Positions 31,394 through 42,938 of a DNA stretch of 64,000 nucleotides are shown here, one piece after another. The DNA is from Rhodocollybia butyracea (taxonomy: Eukaryota > Basidiomycota > Agaricomycetes > Agaricales > Omphalotaceae), in contig JADNRY010000001.1 of the NCBI GenBank assembly GCA_015501585.1, positions 930,001 to 994,000 of the forward strand, read 5' to 3'. The notes under the pieces were generated by a model. That model was given only the letters and a program-made list of their open reading frames with translations, was not told the DNA's origin and ran no database searches. How positions within the stretch are numbered: the stretch's first letter is position 1; every line of letters begins with the position of its first letter. A program made the translations under genes and the position numbers.

Positions 31394-31766
31394 TCATGAG
31401 CCTCTTTCGGTAACGGGACATAGTATGCGCTTGGACTCCCAATTAAGAACAGTCGGAAAAACCCAGATGAGATTGAAAAGTTGATTTCACCTCAAAGCGC
31501 AGACGAGTTGTTACGAAACGGGGGTCGACTCTTGTATCCTCCATCATCAGGTCGACCGCACCAGAGGCAAATTGATAGGTGGAGGGAGCTGCCAGAGAGC
31601 CTTTGGATGAAGTGACGCGGGATGCTTTAACAATGGTGGGCTTTGCATGAAGACCTTGTACAATCAACGTCCCTTGATTCTTCACCAGTATCATTTGAAT
31701 CTGCAGGTTTTCATCCCTGTCGTTCCTCCATCCATTGACCGGTAGGACGTCGTGATGTTTGAACAT
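31394..31766 (-). CDS. Hypothetical protein
   Basis: Not recognised. The frame from 31766 (MFKHHDVLPVNGWRNDRDEN) has balanced composition: LIVQGLHAKPTIVKASRV, APSTYQFASGAVDLMMEDT and VDPRFVTTRLRFE. After RLRFE a GTGAAA donor and an AATTGGGAG acceptor would remove about 53 nt and give a C-terminus SKRILCPVTERGS ending near 31394; unspliced, the frame stops at 31443. Coding-like sequence in the same frame continues upstream (IIRTHSGDGIIHRS), so the real start may lie in an exon near 31800-31870. Confidence 0.4.
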
Positions 31767-32410
31767 GAAAGATCGATGTATGATTCCATCTCCAGAGTGT
31801 GTTCGGATAATTGGAATTCATGACTGAAAGAAAGGTACGTACTTCGTCAGTCAAGGAATCGAATGTACTTCGCTACTATGAAACAAAATGAAAGAGAAGT
31901 AATATAGTATTCATTAGTTTTGTATAAGGAAGGGCGCTAGTAATAAGCGCTAGTTTCGCGCGCCGCGAGACCGTGAACGTTTGCTCGAACAGTCACTACA
32001 GGTCTTTCGTTCTTGCTCTTTATTTCTCCATCGTTCTTCCGCTAGATATCCTCTGAAATATTGAGTCCTCGTCAGGTATGCTGATTATCTCTCAAGTCGT
32101 GTCATTTATAAAAACTCAGATTTCGAGAAGAATTTCTCTTGTTCCTTTTAGTACACGTTGCTAGATTTTATTCTTGTCGCTCGTTGCCCAGATAACTCTC
32201 GTATTCTGTATCTCTGCGAAAACCCATTCCTTTCGGGAAGCAATACGCGGACGATTTGAACCCCGAAGGCTTACAGGTGAGCTCCTAAAGCTGATCCCGA
32301 CACCAACCAGCACCCATCGTTCCTCTAGAATCCTCTGGTCCTCATTAGCTCTAGGCTCTACGTTGCTCCGTCTATTAACAAACTATTGACAAACCTCGGC
32401 AAAAAGTAAA
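31767..32410. other. Intergenic, upstream region of the CDF gene
   Basis: No gene. It contains ATAAGCGCTAG (31943-31953) followed by the GC-rich, partly palindromic GCGCGCCGCG (about 31958), and pyrimidine-rich tracts (32000-32040) before the CDF start. Confidence 0.35.
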
Positions 32411-35123
32411 ATGGACTCTGCTTCCGGAAAGATTCACAGACGAAAGTCTAGTAAAAGTGACGACGAAAACACACTCATTGTAAACGCTACTCTAATATCC
32501 GATGAACCATCATCTCCTTTGTCACTGTCTCCGCTGCCTACGAGACCTGCTCCTCCACCTCCTCGTTCTCCTCTTTCATCATCACATGTGTCTCGTCCAC
32601 AACCGAACACACGCGCCCCAATCCTGCCCACGCCACCTCCAGAACAGAACCAAAATCAACGTTCTCGAGTCAACTCTACACCTGGCCACATGGGTCATAC
32701 TAGATCCATGTCTATTTCGGTTCCTAGTCACGCTTTTAGTTCGGGCGGTTTAATCAGCCCTGGTATAGTCCCTGGTCCGCCACCCTCTGCAGGCGCACAC
32801 CGTACGTCCTTTAAAGTCAACAGCCATCCACCCACCTCACCTTTCCGTAACTCAATATCATCCCCGCAAAATCTCGGAGTAAACGGGCATTCGAGAACGC
32901 GTTCAATTTCGACACCCTATACTCCACCCCTACCTTCACCCTTATCTTTCTCCTTCCCGATTGAACCACAGTCCGGGCATGTTCCATCGCGACCAAACAG
33001 ACTTTCGGCATCAAAATCTGCCCCAGAGACTAATAAATTATCCTCGGATACTGAGGGTCAAACACAGGCTGAACAAAGGGAGAAACACACTCGTCGTCAC
33101 TCGCGGCTGCATTCTCGCAACCTGTCCATCTTTTTTCCTCGGCCTGGGTCGCTGCCAGCAAACTCAATTTCTGAAGACGGTTCGCAAGAACTGGAATTTC
33201 CTTCTTATCAGGATGTGGAAGCCATGCCGATACCATCTGCTGGCTCGAGTGTTAGTTTTCCCTCTGGCCGCAGAACGACCTCTTTACAGAATGGTTCATC
33301 TACTTCGCTAGGTGCAGGATTTACGTTTGGGGGCAGACAGTCATCCATCAGCGGCCCTACGCCTCCGCTCATGTCCAATGGACCTTTATCCGCCAATTCC
33401 ACGAGTTCTCGGAGGGGACATCACCATAAGCACTCATTGTCACACAATTTCTTTTCGTTTCTGGAGCCGGGTGCAGGTGGCCCGCCCAGCGCCGGGGTCG
33501 AGCAGGAGCTGTACACACAACCCACTCCGACTCCTGTAAGCCCTTGGAATCCAATCTCGCCGTTTCCTCAAAGTGCCGGACTTGGGTCCGCGGGTGTCAT
33601 CTCGCCGGCTCCTTCTAGATCTTCTTTCTCAAGTCATGGTCTAGGGCAATCCCACTCGGCTTCCCCGGCGCGTTTCCCCCCTACGCCTTCACCGAATAAT
33701 GTACTTCACCCCTTACCATCCACTCCTGACTTCAGTAATAATCTACTGCCATTGGCACTACCCTTTACGATCTTGCAGTTCATAATCGGAGCCTTTCTCT
33801 GGATTTCTGGACAACAGATTGGCTCATTAGGCACGACTGGGCTCGGATACTGGGTTGTGTTTGACTCTTTTGGCGTTGGCATTGGCGGCGTGCTGGGACG
33901 GTGGTTGAAGGAAGGCGCGGGACGGGATAGTATACGGAGACCATACGGGTAAGTTTAATTCTAGTTTTCGCCCTTTACTTGTGCTTATTGTTTTTTTTAC
34001 ACTATCCAGAAATGCACGCATCGAAACCGTGCTGCAATTTGCTCAAAGTGTATACCTAATGTTTTCCTCTGTATATGTATGCAAGGAGACGGTTGAACAT
34101 ATTCTCCTGAGCGCTGGACCCGCAGGGGCTGGAGATGGACATCATCATCATGCTGGAGATGAGGACCCAAACGCCTTACCTGGAATACAATTTCCATACT
34201 TGCTAGCGGCGCTGGCATTCTTCACGCTCGTTTTTTCAGCGACAGTCTTCGATAACCATAGGAAGCTCGTTGATAGTAAGGAAATTGTTGTGATTGTATA
34301 AGTATGAGATTCTGATGACTTTTTTTAGTCACCGGTAACCAAATCCCCCCACTACCCACTATTATTCGCTCTATCTCTTCTCTCTTCTCCCAACGACGAA
34401 CTCATGCTATGACAAATGACACCCCTCCTTCCTCGAAGCTGGGGCTTATTGCCTCAAACCCATACGTGATCTTTCCTCTGTGTATGTGCGTGGCTATCTG
34501 GTGGGGCGCAATCGGGCTAGACACGTACGTTCACTTCATGTGCTGTCGTTGTCAAAGCTGACTTCATGAATCAAACAGGACCCAACACAGCACGTTTGAC
34601 CTTGCTCTGGCGGCAATAATTACGCTCGTGACTTTCCGCGTCTCTTACAGTGCCTCTGTCGTACTCGGTACGGTCTTACTCCAGACCGCACCACGTCGAG
34701 TACAAAAAGGCGTCAGAGCAGGACGCATGGAAGCCTTCCTGAGAGTCATGAAAGAGGTGCGTGCATCTCTTTTGACCTCTACGTATTACTGAAAAATCTG
34801 CCCAGGTTGAACGTCATCCCCAAGTGCTTCATTTACCCGCTCCTCACATTTGGCAATTTACACCGACACCGGCGACAGTTCCTTCGTCGTCATTCCAATC
34901 GTACGATGCTCTGCAGCAGAAAACCTCAATGCCGGAGCAGCTCGTAGTCACACTTGAGCTTCACGTCAGACAGGATCTTGCAGATGAGGATGTCCTTAAG
35001 CTTACCAAATGGGCATGGGAAAGGTGCGTTGGAGCATTGACTGTTGGCGTGAATGGGATCACAGGCGATGTAGGGGAAGGGGTAGCAAAGGCGGAAGTTA
35101 GTGTTGGCGTCGTAAAAGGTTAA
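32411..35123 (+). CDS. ZRG17: CDF zinc transporter subunit (ZRG17/Cis4-like)
   Basis: Starts MDSASGKIHRRKSSKSDDEN. The first ~440 residues are disordered and Ser/Pro-rich. Membrane segments follow: ALPFTILQFIIGAFLWISG, GYWVVFDSFGVGIGGVLG, VLQFAQSVYLMFSSVYVC, YLLAALAFFTLVFSATVF, VIFPLCMCVAIWWGAIGL and AAIITLVTFRVSYSASVVL: six spans, as in cation diffusion facilitators. A His loop (GDGHHHHAGDED) lies between TM3 and TM4. The C-terminal cytosolic domain (QLVVTLELHVRQDLADEDV) ends in TAA at 35121. Introns have GTAAGT/GTAAGG, GTACGT and GTGCGT donors. The HxxxD zinc ligands of TM2 and TM5 are not visible, as in yeast Zrg17 and human ZnT6, which act as partners of Msc2/ZnT5 in loading the secretory pathway with zinc. 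An active single CDF is the alternative. Confidence 0.78.
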
Positions 35124-35211
35124 CATTGCTAACTTATTACATGGGGCAAGGTTCAGGGAATTTGGTTAACTCGTATTTTTATATATGTTAACTGTTAAGG
35201 ACTTTTAAGGG

Positions 35212-35297
35212 ATCTGTAAATTAAGCGCTGCGATTCAGAGCCGTCTTTCTTTTTAGTAACTTAGTAAGCGCTTGAAGATATGTCGCGTCTTGAATAC
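35212..35297 (+). repeat. Direct repeat, copy 1
   Basis: ATCTGTAAATTAAGCGCT, then a variable middle, then TTTAGTAACTTAGTAAGCGC and a GTCGCGTCTT block. It matches 37378-37446 with a few substitutions and about 13 nt more in the middle. It lies about 90 bp after the CDF stop. Confidence 0.75.
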
Positions 35298-35583
35298 GGC
35301 CATGAGTTCAGACATCAGATTCAGAAAGTAACGTAGCAAGCTACGTCATTCTCGTCTTAAACATCCAAAGAAGGCGTGAAAGAAGCGCAAATTCTCTACG
35401 ACCAACCGTATCGATACGATGCAAATCTGCACTTACTTGAAGGATATTCGGAGGTTACTCTCCGTCAAAGTAGGCGATACTAGATCCATAGGGAATGATA
35501 GTCCTCAATGGGACGGGGGTACGAGGGGGTACGGCCTTCCTGCAGAAAGCTACTAGCGTCTATCTTAAAGTTTAAGCGCTGAG

Positions 35584-36881
35584 ATGAAACAACCCCTTTC
35601 TCCGACAATGACGAAGAAGCGTGAGGTTAGTTCCATCGAACAGGGGCACCGCCTTAAAAAAGCTCAGAAGCTCTCTCGATGACGAAGATGAAGACAACGA
35701 CATACCACTGCGACAAGCACTTTCCGCCTTGAAGAAGTTCAAAAGCTCTCTTGAAAACACCCGGGTCAAAAAGGCTAGCGCTAAGCAAATAATGAATCTT
35801 TATGGAGACCTGGAGGTGACGATCGATAGGCTATTAAAACCTCAGGTACGTGAATTGGCCTGTATGAAAAGGGTTGGTGTTCTCATTCTCATTCTCTCTA
35901 GACGCTTGACTTCTCTGATGTAAACAGACAAACCCTCAACCAGATGAATATTGTCCCTCAATGCTTTCTTAAACTAAAGTCTGGTATTGAAGAGCGCATT
36001 GAAAAAAGCAAACTGAGTGACAGAGACGAATTCTGGTCTTCAACACAAATGTACCTCCATCTCACGCTACTCGAAAGGGTTGTCTCCAGAGAATGTAATA
36101 ACGCATTGACGGATTTCATGCTGACAACATCACATCCCCAGAATGAAGCAACTTCCCGGGCATGGATTGATACTTTCTTGTTCCGTGCATCCACAATGGT
36201 TGCGCCGGGTAAGCGCATGATTTTCAACATGGATCAAAGCATACCCTCCACCACCGTCGACCCATCAAGCTTAATTACCATATCAGGGCACACAGATTAT
36301 ATGGCTGTCATAGCAGAAGATAGAGTCGCAAGTGAATTCTTCTGCTACCTGTGACTTCTTCTCGTTTTCATGCTCCTTCAAGCTGCATACCTCGAAAACC
36401 CATTCATTGACCTCGCCAAGTTACTTAGATCAGGCTTTGTTGTGACTAAAGCTCAGACCACCCCACTATCGGAGTACCTTCCTCGGGTTGTATTTCAGCT
36501 ATATGCGAGTGCCAAGCAGCTTGAGTAAGCAGTCCCTTTCCGCTCCGTATTCTTGTGTTTGAAAGTCACTCAAGGACTTATACGATTCGCGGTGCACTGA
36601 CTAACGGCCGTGAATGGCAGTTTATCATTCTCTCTATCAATAAAGGCGGAAATGGTGCTTCTTACAAGTTTTCTCCCATAATCGATTATTCTGTTCTCCT
36701 CCCTATGGATGGTGGAGATCCCAAACCGCTGCAATCTCGGCCAGATGTGATCGCAGGTATTCTATCAGACTGGGTAAGATGGTTGATGTATCACTGTCAA
36801 TCTAGACTGGTGTGGTAGGTCCAGAGTAGCTTTGATGATCTTGGCGAGGATGATTGGTTTGAGAAGCGAGTAATGCTGTAA
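35584..36881 (+). CDS. Hypothetical agaric-type protein between direct repeats
   Basis: Not recognised. The ATG at 35584 gives MKQPLSPTMTKKREVSSIEQ; the frame then needs one base fewer in the A6 run near 35657 to enter LRSSLDDEDEDNDIPLRQ and LSALKKFKSSLENTRVKK. Introns (GTACGT at ~35847; GTGAAT at ~36334; GTAAGC at ~36523; GTAAGA at ~36774) join IVPQCFLKLKSGIEERI, TQMYLHLTLLERVVSRE, TAYLENPFIDLAKLLRSGF, IRGALTNGREWQFIILSIN with KGGNGASYKF, and a last exon QSSFDDLGEDDWFEKRV ending in TAA at 36879. The conserved look suggests a lineage-specific family. It sits exactly between two copies of a direct repeat. Confidence 0.55.
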
Positions 36882-37377
36882 ACTCTCTATCGAGGCTTTT
36901 ATCATTTGTATAAAAATCGGTGTCATTTCTTGCTATTTCTCATCGTAAGGTTCGAGACAAACGAGATCGTGCATCTGTTACATGGATGAAGCCATTCAGA
37001 GTAGTGTCATGCCTCCCGAGTTTCTCCGTCAAACGGGGTGTATAGGTTATAGGTTGTAGGTTGACAGTATAAATGATTGATACACAATAATATAATGAAA
37101 AGACACAAAAAAGCCATGTAAAAGGCACGAGAAAAGAGATATGTACCTGAAGGTATATGCAAAGAAAAGTCCACTTCCACCGTGACATCATACATAACAC
37201 TTCTTTCATTTCGTTCCTCGGGCCCCTCGTCGTTCGTTCCCATCCGTCATCCTCCTTCTCATCCCACTCCCGACAGTCATTGTCAACGCGAACCTTTCAA
37301 CCATCATGCATCACCCACCGCGCGCCTTTTTTTTTTCTGTAAACACCCAGTAGTACATTTCACTCGACAAGCTAGGA

Positions 37378-37446
37378 ATCTGTAAATTAAGCGCTAGTGG
37401 CTCTTTAGTGACTTAGTAAGCGCCTAAAGATCTGTCGCGTCTTCAT
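37378..37446 (+). repeat. Direct repeat, copy 2 (USP-gene leader)
   Basis: Second copy: ATCTGTAAATTAAGCGCT, then TTTAGTGACTTAGTAAGCGC and a GTCGCGTCTT block, ending 3 nt before the start codon at 37450. It probably forms the core promoter or 5' leader of the USP-like gene. Confidence 0.75.
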
Positions 37447-37449
37447 ACA

Positions 37450-39871
37450 ATGACCGCCTGGACGTCACCTCTTGGGCTACCGACAGATGCTGAACGCGAA
37501 ACCGTTGCCACGCTGCTTGCAATCATAGGCGGCTCTGAAGCTCAAGCCGGTGAAGTCCTCGATGTACTGCGCAAGAACGGTGGTAATGCAGAAAGAGCGG
37601 CAGATGCGTTGCTGGGCAACTCTTTAACGTCGTCGTCGTCTTCTTATAGCCACGGAATCGGAAGCAGTTCAACATCAATGGCTATAGTTCCTTATGCGAG
37701 ACCGAATACGCCTGTCGGTAATCATGCTATGGTCGACTTGACAAAAGACGACGATATGGATATAGATAACGACGAGGAAATGAAAAGGGCGTTGGCGATG
37801 AGTATGGGAGATAGTATGAGCATTGATCAAACGGATTTTGTTCAAGATCTGACAAAGGCTAAGAAGAAAGAACCAGAGAACTTGGAGGAAATGCGTAGAA
37901 AGAAAGGACGGTATGCTCTGCTTCTTTCTGTTAGTTATAACAACTTATTATTCTGTAGGCCAATAGCCCTACACACAAACGATTCGGCAAATGCATATAT
38001 TGGTATGCTCCTGCAAGCCCTCTTCCACGTCCCACAAGTACGGGCAAGGTTTGCAGAGTTTCAAATCGATCCGACCACGGATTTCGAGTCTATCGACCAT
38101 AAAATCATATACAGAGTCATGGAGCTTTTCACCAATCTTGATTTAGCTAACCTGGCAAAAATCGACTATGTTAATGCCATGGATGCGCTAGAACCACTAA
38201 TTCCGGTTTCAAATCAAACGCCTCTCGTTGAGTCGACAAAAGAACTGTGCGAAAGACTCGCCAATATTCTCGAGGACGCCGTGTGCGTCGAGGGTAGAGC
38301 GCCGCTATTTACATTCACTTCGGCGCAAGTGGATGTTCGCGCTGAGTACAATACGGAAGATATCTTGAATACGGCACAGAGCCCGCTTGTCGCATTGGAT
38401 ATTTCCTCGACTTCTTCCGGTAAGCGTGCTGTATCACGTACCTGTTCTCATCTTATATTATTCTCTCTCCCAGAACCTAATGACCTGCTTGATCGACTCG
38501 CCCGCAATCTGTACAAACCTTCTCAGTCCGTCTCCGATGTCCAAGGCGGTTCATACAATTTAATTTCCCACCCATCAGAGGTTTTCATCTTCATATTGAC
38601 GAATAACTCGATATCAGGTAGGTAGCACACCTAGCTTTTTTTCTCACTAACGGTCTTATATAGGTAGCACACAAACAGCTCCCGGTACTCTTTCCGTTCC
38701 TTTGCACACCAGTTCCAATTCTTCATCCTCATCTAAACCATTCACTTATCCATCCTTGATTCACATCGATCCTTTCCTCCTCTCCAACATCTCTCTGATG
38801 CACAACAAACGCCAAGAAGGAGAGAATTTGCAACATGTGGTAAGGGAGTGCGAGGAGGCAAAGGAAAGGTTACTTGGATGGGTGAGGCTTTTTTTCGTGT
38901 ATTCTGGTGATAGCACTGATGAGATTTTCTACAGAAATACGTCCCCAAATCTGCCTCTGGACTTTCTCCAAATAACTCCAAAAGTGATAAAGCGCAAAAC
39001 CATGAAAACGCCGGTATCCTTCCCTCTCTCCGCGCTGCGCTGCACTACTATACCCATGTTGCAAGTCAGAGTGATAATGTAGAAATGGAAGGCAATATAC
39101 GCAAACAAGAAGTTGAAGTCGCGGAGAGAAACTTGAAAGCTACGATCGAGGGATTGGAAAAGGTTTTAAAAGGTAAGCTTATCTCGATACTTTCACGCTC
39201 GAGCATCCACAACTTGAACTTCCTGTCTTGTTCACAGAACTTGACGCCAAAATCAACTCGACCAAGACGGAGATTCGGGCATTGTTTGAGGACGAGGAGT
39301 TGAAGAAATACCAAGTGAGTTTACTTTTATCCTCTCCGCACCCTGCGTGTCTCTTACTGACTACTGGATAAATCGACAGTATGACCTCCGTGCAGTCCTC
39401 ATGCGACCTCTAGCGAAGCCCCGCCTTCTTACTCGCAACTTCATCAAACTCAAGATCCTCGGATCCGACGTCAGAAAGAGGCTCAAGACGCAACTGTTCG
39501 CGTATGTTCGAAATGGAAGGGATGGTGGAAATAGTGGCAAGAAGAATACTGATAATGAAACCATCTCAAGATGGTGGAAAATCGATGTCAATACTGCTGA
39601 ACAGGTATGGTTTATTCAACGTTGGACGCTAGGTTGTTAATATAGACAAAAGGTCTCCGCCGAAGCTGTTTTCTCGAACTCTAACGATACAATACCATAC
39701 ATGCTAATCTACAGCAAAAGCCTTTCCCATTCCATCTCTTCTACAGCGAAACTCAAGTGGCCTGCTCAATTCATTGATGACGTGGAGGAGAGAAATGCAG
39801 TGTTTCTCGAGGAATTGGAACACTTGCGGAACAAGAAGGCCCAGGAGCAGGATGCCAGGATGGATGTTTGA
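37450..39871 (+). CDS. UBA-UIM-USP protein, apparent pseudo-deubiquitinase
   Basis: Starts MTAWTSPLGLPTDAERETV. Residues ~20-55 form a UBA domain (EVLDVLRKNGGNAERAADALL). A UIM follows (DNDEEMKRALAMSM). After an intron comes the USP N-terminal box, PIALHTNDSANAYIGMLLQ then ALFHVPQVRARF. Aligned with the USP25/28-like Cys box (GNTCYLNSLLQALF), the nucleophile position is Ala (codon 37993-37995). Later exons carry the long USP insert with coiled coil (RKQEVEVAERNLKATIEG). The His box reads RLKTQLFAYVRNG, with Gln where GHY places the catalytic His (39491-39493). The fold's final strand IPYMLIYSKS is present. The C-terminus ends ARMDV, TGA at 39869. It probably binds ubiquitin without cutting it. 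About eight introns, no frame break. Confidence 0.78.
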
Positions 39872-40323
39872 AAGACTGGGAAGCGATTGGTTAGAAAGCA
39901 AGAGCGTTACGGGCATCTTCAAAAAGTGCGTTCTACGCCTCTGACAGGATACCTGGCTCAATCGAGTTTCAGCAGTTTCCTGCAGCAGTCATTTTTTTTT
40001 GGTAGAATTGGCAATTTCGCAAAAAGCAGGGGGTATAGAAGGACAGTCTACTGGCGTCGACAGTGCTCATACGTGTTAACACTATCAAACAACGAGCTTT
40101 ACCGTATCTAGACACTCCTGGATCATAGAGACTAGAAAAGCAATCATTAAAGCCCATGTTTGTCTCAATGTACCGTTTGCGTTTCATGGTGTTACTAGGT
40201 ACTCTTTGCGGCCAGTGGGGCCTGAGGTCCTTGTACCATCTTAAACGACGTTTGATCAGATTCAAGGCAGTTAAGTACTGTCAAGCGTTCCCGCTTTTGA
40301 GATGTTATCTTTGTACGTGGCTA
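39872..40323. other. Convergent 3' region, no gene seen
   Basis: Lies between the stop of the plus-strand USP-like gene and that of the minus-strand chitinase. Frames at 39887-40111 and 39969-40265 lack any domain. Confidence 0.4.
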
Positions 40324-42030
40324 TCAATACGATAATCGATTGACTGGTTTTCGTTGAGCGAGCCGCCTCTCTGAGGTTGTCGGGCCCTCTTTATCAGCTG
40401 AACTCGAGCTCGAATCGCTACCCAAAACACCCTTTATCCAAGCCAGCGTACTTCCATCAGTGTGATACTGAGGGGAAAAAGTAATTTAGTAATTTGGTAG
40501 GAGTATAGTAAAAATTTATCCGATTCGTACCTCCCAAGTCATTGCTCCAGAATCTAGTGATAGCAGATCCTAAGTTGAACCGAACATAACATGAATGACC
40601 AAGACTCACTATATCCATTTTGTTGCTTGGCCTGAGTCAAACACTCTCCGAGTTCGGTTGGAGATATGTATCCATCCGAAGCATCATCTGCTACTGCTGG
40701 TTTTCCCACAACAAGCTTCTCGATTGGGACGCCATTAGCGACAATCTCGAGAAGAGGAGGGTTATCATCGTTCATCTTGGTGACCAAGTTTTCGCAAGTA
40801 TTATATACTGTTTTACCCTCTAACAATGTTGTAATGAGACATTGAAGCTGATTTACCATTTAAGAAAACGACGTACGGTTGTAAAACTGAACGTTATACT
40901 GGTTTGAAAAATGAGTTCTTCTAAACTGTTTCATCGAGGAGCTTCCTCACCCAATCGATGAGACCCCCGACTTCCTGGTGAACTTTGAGATACGGGCCAT
41001 CATTTTTGGTGAACCTAATCGGTGTATCAACACCTCCAGTTGCCAGAGCAATGAAAGGATACTCACCAGGGAGCAACAGCTAGACAGTTTTATGCGAATA
41101 AGCGGTGTAGATTGAATAAGGGATGAAGAACATACGGGCATGCGTGAGCATGTATTGTCCTTGAGGCAACTTTTGACGCAAAGCCTTAGGGTCGACATTT
41201 AACCATACTGAAGAACGACATGGAAAGGAACTATACCTTTGTGAACGTTATGACCCACTCTGCACCTGGTCCTGACCCATCACCAATGGCATCGAAATCC
41301 TGTCATTATAGTTCAGCTCTGGTGTTATCTCAGCGATGAAGGTAATGCACCTCATAATCAACATCTATTCAATACTAGAAAGTAGTAATTTTTGTCAGTG
41401 AAGAGTCAAAACATACCGATTCCATGCACTCCGTACTTAATCACCCATTCGGCCAGGGTATTGGCCAAGGTTGTCGGATCTGAGCCCTGCGTGGTTGGCG
41501 CGTCTTCCGCACCAAAAGCGGATACCATGATCTTTATACCAGCTTGCTCGTATTGTTGCAATGTAGACTGTCGTTTGGAATCGCTGAGCTTTTCCCATTC
41601 ACCAGCAAGTCGCTTCCCTTGCCAGAACTGAGTAGGAATGCGAGATTGAAAACATTAAATCCCTATGGTTATGCGCTTTGTTAGAAACAGAGTATGCTAT
41701 CTGTACATGTCACCGACCTGGATGTCCTTTGGATCAGGAGCTGCAGTCGAAGCTTCATCGCTGTAAACAACGTAATATGGTGCTGATGAGATACCTCCAC
41801 TCCCTGAAGTGGAGTCACTTGGGGATGTTGATGTGGGTGAATCACTTGAAGATGTAGACGTGTGTGTGGAAGCCGAACTGGTTGTCGCTATGTAGGACGA
41901 GTGAGTGACTGCAAAAAGCACGATGTGGTTCAGATTTACAAGTAGGTTTATGCGGTATAGGTGCACCAAAAGCAATTTGTACACAAAAGAACCCGGAAAG
42001 TGCAGAACCTATGGTCGAAAGAGTGAACAT
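40324..42030 (-). CDS. GH18 chitinase-like secreted protein
   Basis: Minus-strand multi-exon gene. The ATG at 42030 gives MFTLSTIGSALSGFF then VQIAFGAPIP, a signal peptide. After an intron comes a Ser/Thr linker (SASTHTSTSSSDSPT). The catalytic barrel starts APYYVVYSDE and AAPDPKDIQ, then FWQGKRLAGEWEKLSDSKR, YEQAGIKIMVSAFGAEDAP, the active-site strand YGVHGIDVDYE (DxDxE, formed across an intron), GPGAEWVITFTK, KLPQGQYMLTHA, EYPFIALATGGVDTPIRF, YNVQFYN, GVPIEKLVVGKPAVADDA and SGAMTWE. The C-terminal exon reads YHTDGSTLAWIKGVLGS and ends TCGTATTGA. The catalytic Glu is present, so chitinase or endo-N-acetylglucosaminidase activity is likely, in wall remodelling or nutrition. Confidence 0.82.
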
Positions 42031-42938
42031 CTTGATCTTTGACAGTGATTACTGGGCCAGAGGACGAAGATGGACCAGCCAAGGGATTGAGAGTAGACCA
42101 GCTACTAAGAGGAGCTTGAGCCAGCCTCTTCAAAATAGCTGGCTTTTTATAAACATCGCTCTGGTCAACTAAAATACGATGATACCTGTGACATGTTCTC
42201 AATCTTGAAACCGTTGGTAAGCAAGGAGCCAAAGTCCCACTGAATATAGTAATCCCATTAAAAGATGCAACCATATGTTGAAAACTTATCGTTTGCTGTG
42301 CTAACCAATCTTTGAAGAGACTTACTGTATATAGATTGGACTACTCAGTCAATAGCAAAGATGTCTGGAGCTTGATTACATGGGGATGAGGCTTTGAACG
42401 GGGTTGCCTGCTTGGGACCGTGCGCATCTTTTGGATGTCAATAATGATCCAAGTAAGTACATCCCCGATACGCACTACATTTCCAGATATCAGGTCACAA
42501 TCTCTTGGGTTAGGTAAAACGAAAACGGTGGTAGCAGCAGAATTCCATGAAGAGGTAGTCGCACCGTTGCGGTCCGGGTTTTCGTCAAAATTCGAAAGAA
42601 GATATCACTAGGAAGGTATCTTGCGGTTGCGGTGCGTTCGAAAAACTCATTGTTCCAGGTTCGAGCGACAACGCATCCCATGCTATAGGAATACCTCGGT
42701 CCGAGTCCAAAATAGTACCGAAAATAGGAATTTTGGAAACATATCGCTATAGACCACCTGCAATAACCTCAAACCTCCCGTTCGCGAGTCCTGAATCTCT
42801 TTCACATATGTTTTGTTGTAGTCTTTCAACTTGACTGACCAAACCACAATAAATGCTCTTGTTATGGCTCGTAGAGGCGTAGCATACGATTTCCACGGGT
42901 GACCAGATTCGTGAGAACTGTTTCTTTATTGCTCGTTC
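42031..42938. other. Intergenic, chitinase promoter side
   Basis: No gene supported. Small frames at 42420-42611 and 42490-42681 show no family features. Confidence 0.35.

Noticed and set aside
32411..35123. MSC2, the active CDF transporter
   Set aside because: Msc2 has about twelve spans and HxxxD motifs; this protein has six spans, a long disordered N-terminus and no visible ligands, fitting Zrg17/Cis4 better.
37450..39871. UFD2/E4 ubiquitin ligase
   Set aside because: Considered from ubiquitin motifs, but there is no U-box; the UBA, UIM, LLQALF box and YMLIYS strand fit a USP.
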